A stretch of DNA of 23,218 nucleotides from Clostridiales bacterium (lineage in GTDB: Bacteria; Bacillota; Clostridia; Oscillospirales; Oscillospiraceae), in NCBI GenBank assembly GCA_019418625.1, contig DYBL01000015.1, forward strand, positions 1 to 23,218, in the 5' to 3' direction. The translations under genes and the position numbers were made by a program. The notes under the pieces were generated by a model. It saw only the letters and a program-made list of their open reading frames with translations. It had not been told where the DNA came from and ran no database searches. Below, piece after piece: positions 8,060 to 15,776 of this stretch. Position 1 is the stretch's first letter. Each line of letters begins with the position of its first letter.

Positions 8060-9919
8060 TTACAGATAATTCAGGGGGTTCTTTGCCACACCGTTGTAGC
8101 GGATCTCAAAGTGGCAGTGGTTGCCGGTGGAGTTGCCGGTGGAGCCCACGCGGGCGATCTGCTGGCCCTTGTAGACATGCTGGCCAACGGACACCAGCAG
8201 GCTGGAGTTATGGCCGTAGTATGTCACATAGCCGTTGCCGTGATCGATCCGTACCAGATAGCCGTAGCCGCTCATCCAGCCGGCGTAGGTGACGGTGCCG
8301 CCGTCGGATGCGTAGACCGGCGTGCCCTTGGGGGCGGCAATGTCGATGCCCTTGTGGTTGGTGGAGCCGATGCCGCCGGGAGAGGACCGGCCGCCGAAGT
8401 AGGACGTGATGCGGCCGGAGGTGGGCCAGCGGAAAGTACCGGTGGGCAGCCAGGTAGGCCGCTCCTTGGTGCCCTGGAGCCGCTGCTCGGTCACAGGCTC
8501 CTTCAAGGTCACGGAGGAGAGCACCGTGCGCTCCACTTCCTCGCCGTTGACATAGGTGACGTTCGCCACCACATCGGCGGCGCCGTACTCGCCCTTGGAA
8601 GTAACTTCATAGTCGCCCTTGTACAAATAGGCGGAGTCGGTGTACTCGATGTCGTACATGACGTCCTCCACGTACCGCTCCTGCCGCACCACGGTCATGG
8701 TCAGGTAGGGGACGGAGGCGGACAGCGTCAGCACTTCGCCGATCTGCAGCTTGTCGATATTATAGCCGGGGTTGAGCGCCAGCAGCTCCGCAGAGGTCAG
8801 GCCGTGGCTGTTGGCGATCTGAGACCAGGTGTCGCCCTTCTTCACCTCGTAGGTGACCTCGGCGCTCTTGGTGCTGTACAGCGTCTCGGCAAGATACCCC
8901 AGGTTCATCACCTGGGAGGTGGGCACATACTCCTGGCGGATGTCCACATCCTCGGCAAACTCGCAGGAGATGGTGTTCTCATCGGTGGAGGCCGCCTTCA
9001 GCTGGGCCAGCAGCTCCTCCAGCGCGCCGGAATAGGGCGTGGCGCCGATGAGCTCGCCGTCCACATACAGGCAGTAGGCCTGGGTCACCAGGCCGATCTC
9101 CTCGGACAGGTCCTCTTCATAGGTCTCCTCGTCCACCACTTCGCTGCGGGCCATGATGCCGGAGGAGTACTCCAGCAGGGAGTCATCAATGGTATAATCC
9201 TCGCCCAACGTGGAGGCAGTCACCTGCTCCAGCTTGGCGCGGGCGTCCTCTGCGGCGGAACGGGAGCTGACGGTGGCAATGGCCTCGCCGTCATAGATCA
9301 CCGTGGTGCCGAAGGTATAGGAAGAACAAAGCACGATGGCCAGCGCCACGGCACATCCGGCACCCAGAAACGCCGCCGGATGGATCTTGCGGCCTCCCAT
9401 CCAGGTGTGCAGCCGGCCGGGCTGATGCATGGCCCGCTTGCGGCGGCCCCAGACGGCCTCCCGCACCCGGCTGCCCAGTGTGGGCAGCATGTTGAAGCCA
9501 AACAGCAGCAGCCGCACCGCGCCCTGATCGGACTCCGGGAAACGGTGGGCCCGGTTCTCACGCAGGATGTGCCGCAGCCGGCGGCGCAGGCGCCTGAGCT
9601 CCTGTCTGGCGGCCCGCCAGCCCAGGACCACCGGGCTCTCACTGGCCCCGTCAGACTCCTTCCATCCGGCAAAGGCCGCCTTCATCCGCGCCAGCAGCCC
9701 CGCCTTGGGCTGGGCCTTGGGCTCCGGCTCCTGTACGGCGGCCGGGGACTTGGATGCCCTGGGTTCCGCCTCCTGCACGGCGGCGCGGCGGCGCTCGCCG
9801 TTTTCCTTCCCCGAATGCCGCAGAGCGGAGTTCTCCTGATTCATCTCTCTTGCCAGCCGGCGGCCGCTGGTGCGGCTCTGCCGCGGCGGCCGGCTGGCCT
9901 GCTTGATCTGATTACTCAT
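8060..9919 (-). CDS. Membrane-anchored LysM-G5-M23 murein endopeptidase
   Basis: This 619-residue protein probably cuts peptide cross-links in peptidoglycan outside the cell. A long basic N-terminal region (1-180) is predicted cytoplasmic, with a Gln/Glu/Pro/Lys repeat near 46-72 (AAVQEAEP, AAVQEPEP) and an Arg-rich helix at about 103-123. One transmembrane segment follows at about 182-203. Outside are a region of about 150 residues, a LysM peptidoglycan-binding domain (about 355-400, YEVKKGDTWSQIA), a G5-like domain (about 404-480) and the M23 domain (about 518-613). The zinc ligands and catalytic residues are intact: His522 and Asp526 in NHKGIDIA, and His601/His603 in NHCHFEI. AGGGAG precedes the ATG. 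It is a single-gene unit with its own promoter and terminator. The long cytoplasmic tail is unusual for MepM-like enzymes and could localise or regulate the enzyme. Confidence 0.92.
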   Translation of the reverse strand: MSNQIKQASRPPRQSRTSGRRLAREMNQENSALRHSGKENGERRRAAVQEAEPRASKSPAAVQEPEPKAQPKAGLLARMKAAFAGWKESDGASESPVVLGWRAARQELRRLRRRLRHILRENRAHRFPESDQGAVRLLLFGFNMLPTLGSRVREAVWGRRKRAMHQPGRLHTWMGGRKIHPAAFLGAGCAVALAIVLCSSYTFGTTVIYDGEAIATVSSRSAAEDARAKLEQVTASTLGEDYTIDDSLLEYSSGIMARSEVVDEETYEEDLSEEIGLVTQAYCLYVDGELIGATPYSGALEELLAQLKAASTDENTISCEFAEDVDIRQEYVPTSQVMNLGYLAETLYSTKSAEVTYEVKKGDTWSQIANSHGLTSAELLALNPGYNIDKLQIGEVLTLSASVPYLTMTVVRQERYVEDVMYDIEYTDSAYLYKGDYEVTSKGEYGAADVVANVTYVNGEEVERTVLSSVTLKEPVTEQRLQGTKERPTWLPTGTFRWPTSGRITSYFGGRSSPGGIGSTNHKGIDIAAPKGTPVYASDGGTVTYAGWMSGYGYLVRIDHGNGYVTYYGHNSSLLVSVGQHVYKGQQIARVGSTGNSTGNHCHFEIRYNGVAKNPLNYL

Positions 9920-9951
9920 AAACGCTCCCTAAAAATCACGTTTTTGAAAAA

Positions 9952-9966
9952 GTTACAATTTGTTAC
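9952..9966. promoter_or_regulatory. Near-palindrome at the transcription start of the M23 gene
   Basis: GTTACAATTTGTTAC is a 15-base near-palindrome that falls directly at the predicted start of transcription of the peptidase gene. It could be an operator. The spacing does not match the tandem WalR box of cell-wall hydrolase genes. Confidence 0.35.
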
Positions 9967-9973
9967 CGTTGTC

Positions 9974-10002
9974 ATGATACCTTGTTTTTCCGCATTCGTC
10001 AA
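9974..10002 (-). promoter_or_regulatory. Promoter of the M23 peptidase gene
   Basis: On the minus strand, TTGACG (9997-10002), a 17-base spacer and TATCAT (9974-9979). Each box is one base off consensus. The predicted start near 9967 gives a leader of about 48 bases. Confidence 0.8.
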
Positions 10003-10154
10003 GCCCTAAATCCGTGAAAAAACGCGCCTATGTGTTGGGAGGGGTACAAATCTTCTCCCACAGCATGTGGCACGCCATTTGTCAGTTTTGCACATTTACC
10101 AGAAGAAAAGGTGAATATTCCGTAAATTTTTGGCGGCCGGGGCAGAAAATGTAA

Positions 10155-10182
10155 TTGACCCCTGGATTTAGACGTGTATAAT
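10155..10182 (+). promoter_or_regulatory. Promoter of pta
   Basis: TTGACC (10155-10160), a 16-base spacer and a perfect TATAAT (10177-10182). It lies 52 bases upstream of the pta ATG and points away from the divergent M23 promoter. The 152 bases between the two promoters (10003-10154) hold small inverted repeats (for example TGGGAG/CTCCCA) but no gene. Confidence 0.85.
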
Positions 10183-10234
10183 GAAATCGGTATGAACACA
10201 AAACCCCAATTCAGTAACAACTGGAGGAATTGTC

Positions 10235-11215
10235 ATGTTTGAGTTTCTGATCAAAAAGCTGAAGGCGCATCCCCGCAAGATCGTCTTCACCGAGGGCACC
10301 GATCCCCGCATCCTGGAGGCTTCCGCCCGTCTGCTGTCCGGTACGTTCCTGACCCCCGTGCTGGTGGGCAACCCCGAGGAGGTCCAGGCCGCTGCTGAGG
10401 AGGCCGGCTTCAATATCCGCGGTGCCGAGATCGTGGATCCCGAGAACTTCCCCGATATGGACAAGATGGTCGCCACCATGGTGGAGCTGCGCAAGGGCAA
10501 GATGACCGAGGAGCAGTGCCGTGCCGCCCTGAAGCAGGGCAACTACTTCGGCACCATGCTGGTGAAGATGGGCTACGCCGACGCCCTGCTGGGCGGCGCC
10601 ACCTACTCCACCGCCGACACCGTCCGTCCCGCCCTGCAGATCATCAAGACCAAGCCCGGCAGCAAGATCGTCTCCTCCTGCTTCATTCTGGTGCGTCCCT
10701 CTGCCACCGGTGACCGCGAGGTCCTGGCCATGGGCGACTGCGCCATCAACATCAAGCCCACCGAGGACGAGCTGGTGGAGATCGGTCTGGAGACCGCTGC
10801 TACCGCCAAGGTCTTCGGCATCGATCCCAAGGTGGCCTTCCTGAGCTACTCCACCCTGGGCTCCGGCAAGGGCGAGGACGTGGACAAGATGCGCAACGCC
10901 TGCGCCAAGGCCCGCGCTCTGGCTCCCGATCTGGCCATCGACGGCGAGATGCAGTTCGACGCCGCCGTCTCTCCCCGCGTGGCCCACACCAAGTGCCCCG
11001 AGTCCAAGGTGGCCGGTCATGCCAACACCTTCATCTTCCCCGACATCAACGCCGGCAACATCGGCTACAAGATCGCCCAGCGCCTGGGCTCCTTCGACGC
11101 CTACGGCCCCATCCTGCAGGGTCTGAACGCCCCCATCAACGACCTCTCCCGCGGCTGCAACGCCCAGGAGGTCTATTCCATGGCCATCATCACCGCCGGC
11201 CTGTGCAACGACTGA
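10235..11215 (+). CDS. pta: Phosphate acetyltransferase
   Basis: Pta interconverts acetyl-CoA plus phosphate with acetyl phosphate plus CoA in the cytosol, the first step of acetate formation with substrate-level ATP. At 326 residues it is the short, catalytic-domain-only form usual in Firmicutes. Recognisable family segments are KIVFTEGTDPRILEAS near the N-terminus, GGATYSTADTVRPALQII, then STLGSGKGEDVDKMRNA and DGEMQFDAAVSPRVAH in the C-terminal half, and NTFIFPDINAGNIGYKI near the CoA/phosphate site. GGAGG stands seven bases before the ATG. Codon choice is extremely biased towards a few C-ending codons, which suggests high expression. No acetate kinase gene is adjacent. A butyryl- or other acyl-transferring relative is the main alternative, but the motifs favour Pta. 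Confidence 0.95.
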   Translation: MFEFLIKKLKAHPRKIVFTEGTDPRILEASARLLSGTFLTPVLVGNPEEVQAAAEEAGFNIRGAEIVDPENFPDMDKMVATMVELRKGKMTEEQCRAALKQGNYFGTMLVKMGYADALLGGATYSTADTVRPALQIIKTKPGSKIVSSCFILVRPSATGDREVLAMGDCAINIKPTEDELVEIGLETAATAKVFGIDPKVAFLSYSTLGSGKGEDVDKMRNACAKARALAPDLAIDGEMQFDAAVSPRVAHTKCPESKVAGHANTFIFPDINAGNIGYKIAQRLGSFDAYGPILQGLNAPINDLSRGCNAQEVYSMAIITAGLCND

Positions 11216-11238
11216 TCAGATCCCGCAATATCATATAT

Positions 11239-11270
11239 AAAAGAGGACGCCTGCGGGCGTCCTCTTTTTT
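11239..11270 (+). terminator. Intrinsic terminator of pta
   Basis: An 11-bp stem (AAGAGGACGCC at 11241-11251 with its complement at 11256-11266, loop TGCG) is followed by a T-run to 11270. Confidence 0.92.
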
Positions 11271-11275
11271 GTCCC

Positions 11276-11304
11276 TTGCGCCGTCCGGGCGCCGGTGCTA
11301 CACT
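11276..11304 (+). promoter_or_regulatory. Probable promoter of the deacylase gene
   Basis: TTGCGC (11276-11281), a 17-base spacer and TACACT (11299-11304), immediately after the pta terminator and 22 bases before the deacylase ATG. Both boxes are only partial matches, so this is likely a weak promoter. Confidence 0.5.
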
Positions 11305-11326
11305 GGCTGGGAAAGGAGCGCTTTCC

Positions 11327-12910
11327 ATGTTTGATTATCTGATCCGAAATGCCGCCGTGCTGGACGGCTCCGGCACGGACGCATATCCTGCCGACGTGGC
11401 CCTCTCCGGCGGCACCATCGCCGCCGTGGGGCATCTGGATGATGCGCCTGCCCGCCATATCATCGACGCCGCCGGGGGGACCCTGACCCCCGGCTTCATC
11501 GATCTGCACCGCCACGCGGACGCGGCGCTGTTCTCTCCGGATTTCGGTCCGGCGGAGCTGTCCCAGGGCCTGACCACCCTCATCAACGGCAACTGCGGAT
11601 TGTCCCTTGCGCCGGTGGATGGCCTCCACCGCCAGGCAGTGCTGGACTATCTGGGCCCCATCGTGGGCGCCATGCCCCAGGGGCTGGACTTTTCCACCCT
11701 GGCGGATTACCGCTCCCAGGCCGGCAAGTCCCTCCGCCCCCTCCACACGGGCATGCTGGTGGGTATGGGCACTCTGCGGGGCTGCGCGGCGGGCTTTCGC
11801 CCCGGTGCGCTGACAGCGGAAGAGCTGCGAACGCTCCATGCCCTTTTGGAGCGGGCCCTCTCCGACGGGGCACTGGGCGTCTCCCTGGGCCTGGGGTACG
11901 CGCCGGAGTGCTTTTACGACACAGACGGGCTGCTGCGATCCCTCGCTCCCCTGCGCCGGTCCGGGCGGCTCATCACCGTCCACATGCGCCAGGAGGGCGA
12001 CGGCGTGGTGGAGGCGTTGGAGGAGATGCTCACCGTGGCCCGGGCGCTGGAGACGCCGGTGGAGATCAGCCACTTAAAGGCCATCGGCCGGCGCAACTGG
12101 CGCCGGGCCGTGCCGCAGATGCTGGACATGCTCTCCCAGGCCCGGCAGGAGGGCGTGGACATTGCCTGCGACGTATACCCCTACCCTGCCGGCTCCACCC
12201 AGCTCATCCACGTGCTGCCCCCGGAAGTGCAGGCCGGCGGCACCGCTGCTCTCACCGCCGCTCTGGGCGACCCGTCCCGTCGGGCAGCCATCCGCCAGCG
12301 GATGGAGACCGGCACGGACTTTGAAAACATCTCCCTGCTGGTGGGCTTTGACAACATTCTTGCTACGGGACTGCACCGCCCGGAGGACCTGCCCCTGGAG
12401 GGCAAGTCCATCGCCGAGATCGCAGATCTGGAGAACAAGGACCCCTTTGACGCCCTGTTTGACCTGCTGGAGCGGGAGGCCTGCGGCCCGGCCATGATCG
12501 ACTTCATCACCCACGAAGAGGACATTGCGGACATCCTCCGTGCCCCCTTCTCCTCCGTCATCTCCGACGCCACCTATCCCGCCCAGGGCCTGCCCCATCC
12601 TCGCGTGTACGGCACGTTCCCCCGGCTGCTGGAGACCTATGTCCGACAGCGCGGGGTGCTGACGCTGCCCCAGGCCGTCCGCAAAATGACCCGGCTCCCC
12701 GCCGACCGGCTGGGCCTTTCCAAAAAGGGCCGCATCGAGCCAGGCGCCGACGCAGACCTCTGCCTCTTTGACCCTGCCGCCATCCACGAGCGGGGCACCT
12801 GGCAGAACCCGGAGCAGACTGCCGCCGGCATGGACTATGTGTTCGTGGCAGGCGTGCCCGCCATCGCGGAGGGGAAATTCACCGGCGCGCGGAATGGGAC
12901 CATGCTGTAA
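11327..12910 (+). CDS. N-acyl-D-amino-acid deacylase (D-aminoacylase, amidohydrolase family)
   Basis: The predicted reaction is hydrolysis of N-acyl-D-amino acids to D-amino acid and carboxylate in the cytosol. The 527-residue protein has the amidohydrolase barrel: TPGFIDLHRHAD with metal ligands His61 and His63, INGNCGLS with the family Cys90, VHMRQEGDG with His219, ISHLKAIG with His249, CDVYPYPAGSTQL, and SSVISDATYP with the catalytic Asp414. The C-terminal part returns to the small beta domain (GRIEPGADADLCLFDP). These match the D-aminoacylase group rather than dihydroorotases. A TTG at 11276 is in frame, but it lies within the predicted promoter. The ATG at 11327 has GGAG upstream and gives the typical MFDYLIRNAAVLDGSG start. 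Exact substrate (acyl-D-Glu, D-Asp or others) is not readable. Confidence 0.9.
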   Translation: MFDYLIRNAAVLDGSGTDAYPADVALSGGTIAAVGHLDDAPARHIIDAAGGTLTPGFIDLHRHADAALFSPDFGPAELSQGLTTLINGNCGLSLAPVDGLHRQAVLDYLGPIVGAMPQGLDFSTLADYRSQAGKSLRPLHTGMLVGMGTLRGCAAGFRPGALTAEELRTLHALLERALSDGALGVSLGLGYAPECFYDTDGLLRSLAPLRRSGRLITVHMRQEGDGVVEALEEMLTVARALETPVEISHLKAIGRRNWRRAVPQMLDMLSQARQEGVDIACDVYPYPAGSTQLIHVLPPEVQAGGTAALTAALGDPSRRAAIRQRMETGTDFENISLLVGFDNILATGLHRPEDLPLEGKSIAEIADLENKDPFDALFDLLEREACGPAMIDFITHEEDIADILRAPFSSVISDATYPAQGLPHPRVYGTFPRLLETYVRQRGVLTLPQAVRKMTRLPADRLGLSKKGRIEPGADADLCLFDPAAIHERGTWQNPEQTAAGMDYVFVAGVPAIAEGKFTGARNGTML

Positions 12911-12925
12911 GCAGGGCTTTTTTAC

Positions 12926-12946
12926 CCCGCAAAGACTCTTTGCGGG
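12926..12946 (+). other. Hairpin after the deacylase gene, no T-tract
   Basis: CCCGCAAAG and CTTTGCGGG form a perfect 9-bp stem around a three-base loop, 16 bases past the deacylase stop. No T-run follows, so it is not a classical intrinsic terminator. It could protect the mRNA 3' end or mark a Rho-dependent stop. The rest of 12911-13092 carries further small hairpins (for example CGCAAC/GTTGCG at 13056-13072) but no gene. Confidence 0.45.
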
Positions 12947-13092
12947 ACAAATTCCGCTGTGGGGCAGGCCCACGGGAAACCCGGATGCGGAAAAATCCGA
13001 TTCCCCGGAGTAATCCTCCGTGGAATTTCTACATTTCGGACTGGATTTTTTCCGCCGCAACTGCCGGTTGCGCCGCCGACAAGCCCGGTTGA

Positions 13093-13121
13093 TGGACATT
13101 TTTGTCTCCCTCTGGTATCAT
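13093..13121 (+). promoter_or_regulatory. Promoter of the XRE membrane regulator
   Basis: TGGACA (13093-13098), a 17-base spacer and TATCAT (13116-13121), 33 bases upstream of the ATG at 13155. Confidence 0.75.
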
Positions 13122-13154
13122 GACACCAGCAAACACAACAAGGAGGCGGTGCAT

Positions 13155-14087
13155 ATGACACTGGGACAGCGGCTCATGCAGCTGCGCGGCAGGGCAGGTC
13201 TAAGTCAGGATGCCCTGGCGGAGCGGCTGGGTGTCTCCCGGCAGTCAGTGAGCAAGTGGGAGACGGACGCCAGCGTTCCGGAGCTTGATAAGCTGGTACG
13301 GCTGAGCCAGGTCTTCGGCGTGACGCTGGACGAGCTGGTGAAGGGTACGTCGGACGCACCCTCCGGCTCGGAAGCGAACAACCGGACAGAGACTCCCCAG
13401 GGGGCCAAAAATACACCGCCGGATATGGCCGCAGATCCCCTTCGCATGCCCCAGCCCGCAGCGCCGCAGGATACCGCCGATCTCCTCCGGCTCCACCGGC
13501 AAAAGCTCATGGGCATCGCGCTCATGGCCGTGGCCCTGTTGGCGACGGCGCTGAACTTCGCCCTGGTATTTCTCACAGCGCCGCTCTTCATCGCGGGCGT
13601 GCTGTGCCTGGTGGTGCGGCGGCGGCTGGGTCTTGCCATCGGGTGGACCCTGTGGATCTGCGTCCTGTTTGTGACCCGGTATGCCACAAGCGTCAATATG
13701 GGACATCTTCTGAGCCCCGGGTACTGGCAGTATACGTCCTTGGCCGCCCCCCTGCTGGCGCTGGTGCAGCTGGCGGCGCTGGCGGTCCTCGCCTGGCGGA
13801 CCCTGCGCAACCCGCCGGGCCTCGGTGCCTGCTGGGGCATCTGGGCGGGGCTGCTGGCAGCATTATGGCTGCCGGTGGTGCGGATCTTTTCCATGCCGTT
13901 GCTCCAGCCCACTTCTGTCGGTGAGGTGCTGATCAACTTCTTTCCCCTGCTGTTTCCGTATTATTACCGAAACGCCCCTCTGGGGGCCGTGCTGTGGTGG
14001 TGCTATGTGCTCTTCACGGTGTATCTGATACGCCGGACCCTGCGCCCGGCCAAGCGCGGCGGCAACGGGACCTCTCAGGAAAGCTAA
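13155..14087 (+). CDS. XRE-family DNA-binding regulator fused to a multi-helix membrane domain
   Basis: This 310-residue protein starts with a helix-turn-helix of the XRE/Cro type (about residues 4-62: LGQRLMQLRGRAGLSQDALA, then GVSRQSVSKWETD as the recognition helix region). A polar linker rich in Pro, Ala and Thr follows (about 63-116), then about six hydrophobic segments between residues 117 and 293, ending in a short basic tail. It is therefore probably a membrane-tethered regulator that passes a membrane or envelope signal to DNA. The signal and the target genes are unknown. The ATG at 13155 has AAGGAGG nine bases upstream; an in-frame start at 13020 lies upstream of the promoter and is rejected. 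It is a single-gene unit that ends at a bidirectional terminator. Confidence 0.88.
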   Translation: MTLGQRLMQLRGRAGLSQDALAERLGVSRQSVSKWETDASVPELDKLVRLSQVFGVTLDELVKGTSDAPSGSEANNRTETPQGAKNTPPDMAADPLRMPQPAAPQDTADLLRLHRQKLMGIALMAVALLATALNFALVFLTAPLFIAGVLCLVVRRRLGLAIGWTLWICVLFVTRYATSVNMGHLLSPGYWQYTSLAAPLLALVQLAALAVLAWRTLRNPPGLGACWGIWAGLLAALWLPVVRIFSMPLLQPTSVGEVLINFFPLLFPYYYRNAPLGAVLWWCYVLFTVYLIRRTLRPAKRGGNGTSQES

Positions 14088-14120
14088 AAAAAGCGGCGGC
14101 CCGCAGGCCGCCGCTTTTTT
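14086..14120. terminator. Bidirectional terminator between XRE regulator and mnmM
   Basis: A 9-bp GC stem (GCGGCGGCC at 14093-14101 with 14106-14114, loop CGCA) has A-runs on the left and T-runs on the right, so it has a T-tract in both directions. The mnmM stop codon lies within the right T-tract. Confidence 0.92.
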
Positions 14121-14676
14121 ATCCCTCTTTCCACACCAGCACCGGCATAGGCGGATCGCCCCGGCGGTTGGACCACCGGCACTCCAGCACCGTATACCGC
14201 CGCTGATCCAGCTGCTGTAAATGGCGGAGCACCGCGTCCCGCTCTTCGTAGCCGTTCTCGCCGCCATAGTAGAGGGCGACGGCCATCACGCCGCCGGGCC
14301 GCAGTGCCGCAAGCGCCGCGTCGATGGCAGCCAGGGAGCTTTCCGCCCGGGTCATGATCTTCGGGTCCCCGCCCGGCAGGCGGCCGAAGTTGAACACCAC
14401 GCAGTCTACGCTTCCCGGCGAAACGTACTGCAAAAGGTTGGCGTGGCTGTCCAGATGCACCTCCGCCCGCAAGCTCTCCGATTCCAGCAGGGCATTGGTC
14501 TGGGCCACCGCCGACCGCTGGATGTCAAAGGCCAGCACCCGTCCCTCCGGCCCCGCCAGGCGGCAAAGAAGCGCCGTATCCCGTCCCTTGCCCGCCGTGG
14601 CATCCACGCACACGGCGCCGGGGCGGACGGTGCGGCGCAGGAAATCATGGACCAGGCCCAGGGTGTTCAGCTGCAT
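14119..14676 (-). CDS. mnmM: tRNA wobble-uridine methyltransferase MnmM (YtqB family)
   Basis: The protein is a small SAM-dependent methyltransferase of 185 residues. It has the SAM-binding motif VDATAGKGRDTALL at residues 24-37, an acidic FDIQ after strand 2, the NFGRLPGGDP motif at about 96-105, and GGENGYEERDAV near 138-148, all typical of the YtqB family. B. subtilis YtqB has been shown to be MnmM, which methylates 5-aminomethyl-2-thiouridine at tRNA position 34 to give mnm5s2U. I chose the ATG at 14676 because AAGGAG lies eight bases upstream; an in-frame TTG at 14694 overlaps that ribosome site. Only about 27 bases separate it from the T-tract of the preceding terminator, so it probably relies on read-through from the operon upstream. 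The family is secure and the exact reaction is by homology. Confidence 0.83.
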   Translation of the reverse strand: MQLNTLGLVHDFLRRTVRPGAVCVDATAGKGRDTALLCRLAGPEGRVLAFDIQRSAVAQTNALLESESLRAEVHLDSHANLLQYVSPGSVDCVVFNFGRLPGGDPKIMTRAESSLAAIDAALAALRPGGVMAVALYYGGENGYEERDAVLRHLQQLDQRRYTVLECRWSNRRGDPPMPVLVWKEG

Positions 14677-14703
14677 GATGAACTCTCCTTCCAAGTCTAG
14701 GTC

Positions 14704-14735
14704 AAAAAAGCCCCCGGGAATCCCCGGGGGCTTTT
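14704..14735 (-). terminator. Intrinsic terminator after the GGGtGRT gene
   Basis: A 9-bp or longer GC stem (GCCCCCGGG at 14710-14718 with 14723-14731) is followed on the minus strand by six T residues (14704-14709). It lies 24 bases past the GGGtGRT stop. Confidence 0.9.
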
Positions 14736-14758
14736 GGCGTTTGAAGCGTGTGCCGCGC

Positions 14759-15757
14759 TTACTTGCGGCTCTGGGCCACGGCCACGGCGGTGGCCACGGT
14801 CATACCGACCATGGGGTTGTTACCAGCACCCAAAAAGCCCATCATCTCCACGTGCGCGGGGACGGAGGAGCTGCCCGCAAACTGGGCATCGGAGTGCATA
14901 CGGCCCATGGTATCGGTCATGCCGTAGCTGGCGGGACCGGCGGCCATGTTGTCCGGGTGCAGCGTACGGCCGGTGCCGCCGCCAGAGGCCACGGAGAAGT
15001 ACTTCTTGCCCTGCTCGATGCACTCTTTCTTGTAAGTGCCGGCCACAGGGTGCTGGAAGCGGGTGGGGTTGGTGGAGTTGCCGGTGATGGACACGTCCAC
15101 GCCCTCCTTGTGCATGATGGCCACGCCCTCGCGGACGTCGTCGGCACCATAGCAGCGGACGTTGGCCCGCTCGCCCTCGCTGTAACGGATCTCCCGGACG
15201 ATCTTCAGCTCGCCGGTGTAGTAGTCAAACTGGGTCTGGACGTAGGTGAAGCCGTTGATGCGGGAGAGGATCTGGGCGGCGTCCTTGCCCAGGCCGTTGA
15301 GGATGACCCGCAGGGGCTCCTTACGGGCCTTGTTGGCGTTGCGGACGATGCCGATGGCGCCCTCAGCGGCGGCGAAGGACTCGTGGCCGGCCAGGAAGGC
15401 GAAGCACTTGGTCTCGTCCCGCAGCAGCATGGCGCCCAGGTTGCCGTGGCCCAGGCCCACCTTGCGGTCCTCGGCAACGGAGCCGGGGATGCAGAAGGCC
15501 TGCAGGCCCTCGCCGATGGCCTCGGCGGCCTCGGCGGCGGTGGCCACGTTCTTCTTCAGAGCGATGGCGGCGCCCACGCAGTATGCCCAGGCGGCGTTCT
15601 CGAAGGCGATGGGCTGGATGCCCTTGACGATCTCATAGGGGTCGAAGCCGGCGGCCTTGCAGATGTCGCGGCACTCTTCCACACTGGAAATTCCGTACTG
15701 AGCCAGGACGGAATTGATCTTGTCGATTCTTCTTTCGTAGCTTTCAAACAGAGCCAT
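14759..15757 (-). CDS. GGGtGRT protein, conserved family of unknown function
   Basis: This 332-residue soluble protein carries the signature that names the family: GGGTGRT at residues 259-265, followed by LHPDNMAAGPASYGMTDT. Other visible features are Cys29 and Cys33 (CRDIC), further cysteines at 60, 89, 118, 202 and 246, a Gly-rich GLGHGNLGAMLL near 101-112, and a Gly/Ala-rich C-terminus MGFLGAGNNPMVGMTVA. No signal peptide or membrane segment is evident. It begins 19 bases after a NifU-like scaffold gene and shares its promoter, which suggests a joint role in metal-cluster or redox chemistry. That role is inference. AAGGAGG lies nine bases before the ATG. Strong codon bias suggests high expression. 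No activity is known to me for this family. Confidence 0.9.
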   Translation of the reverse strand: MALFESYERRIDKINSVLAQYGISSVEECRDICKAAGFDPYEIVKGIQPIAFENAAWAYCVGAAIALKKNVATAAEAAEAIGEGLQAFCIPGSVAEDRKVGLGHGNLGAMLLRDETKCFAFLAGHESFAAAEGAIGIVRNANKARKEPLRVILNGLGKDAAQILSRINGFTYVQTQFDYYTGELKIVREIRYSEGERANVRCYGADDVREGVAIMHKEGVDVSITGNSTNPTRFQHPVAGTYKKECIEQGKKYFSVASGGGTGRTLHPDNMAAGPASYGMTDTMGRMHSDAQFAGSSSVPAHVEMMGFLGAGNNPMVGMTVATAVAVAQSRK

Positions 15758-15776
15758 TGGTCAATTCCTCCTTTTC

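Noticed and set aside
9952..9975. WalR-type box at the M23 gene promoter
   Set aside because: The two TGT half-sites are spaced nine bases apart instead of eleven, so the match to the known tandem box fails.
10040..10085. Nested small inverted repeats between the divergent M23 and pta promoters as an RNA element
   Set aside because: The segment lies upstream of both predicted transcription starts, so it is not expected to be transcribed from either.
11276..11326. TTG start giving 17 extra residues to the deacylase
   Set aside because: It coincides with the predicted -35 box, has no ribosome site, and the family start is at the ATG at 11327.
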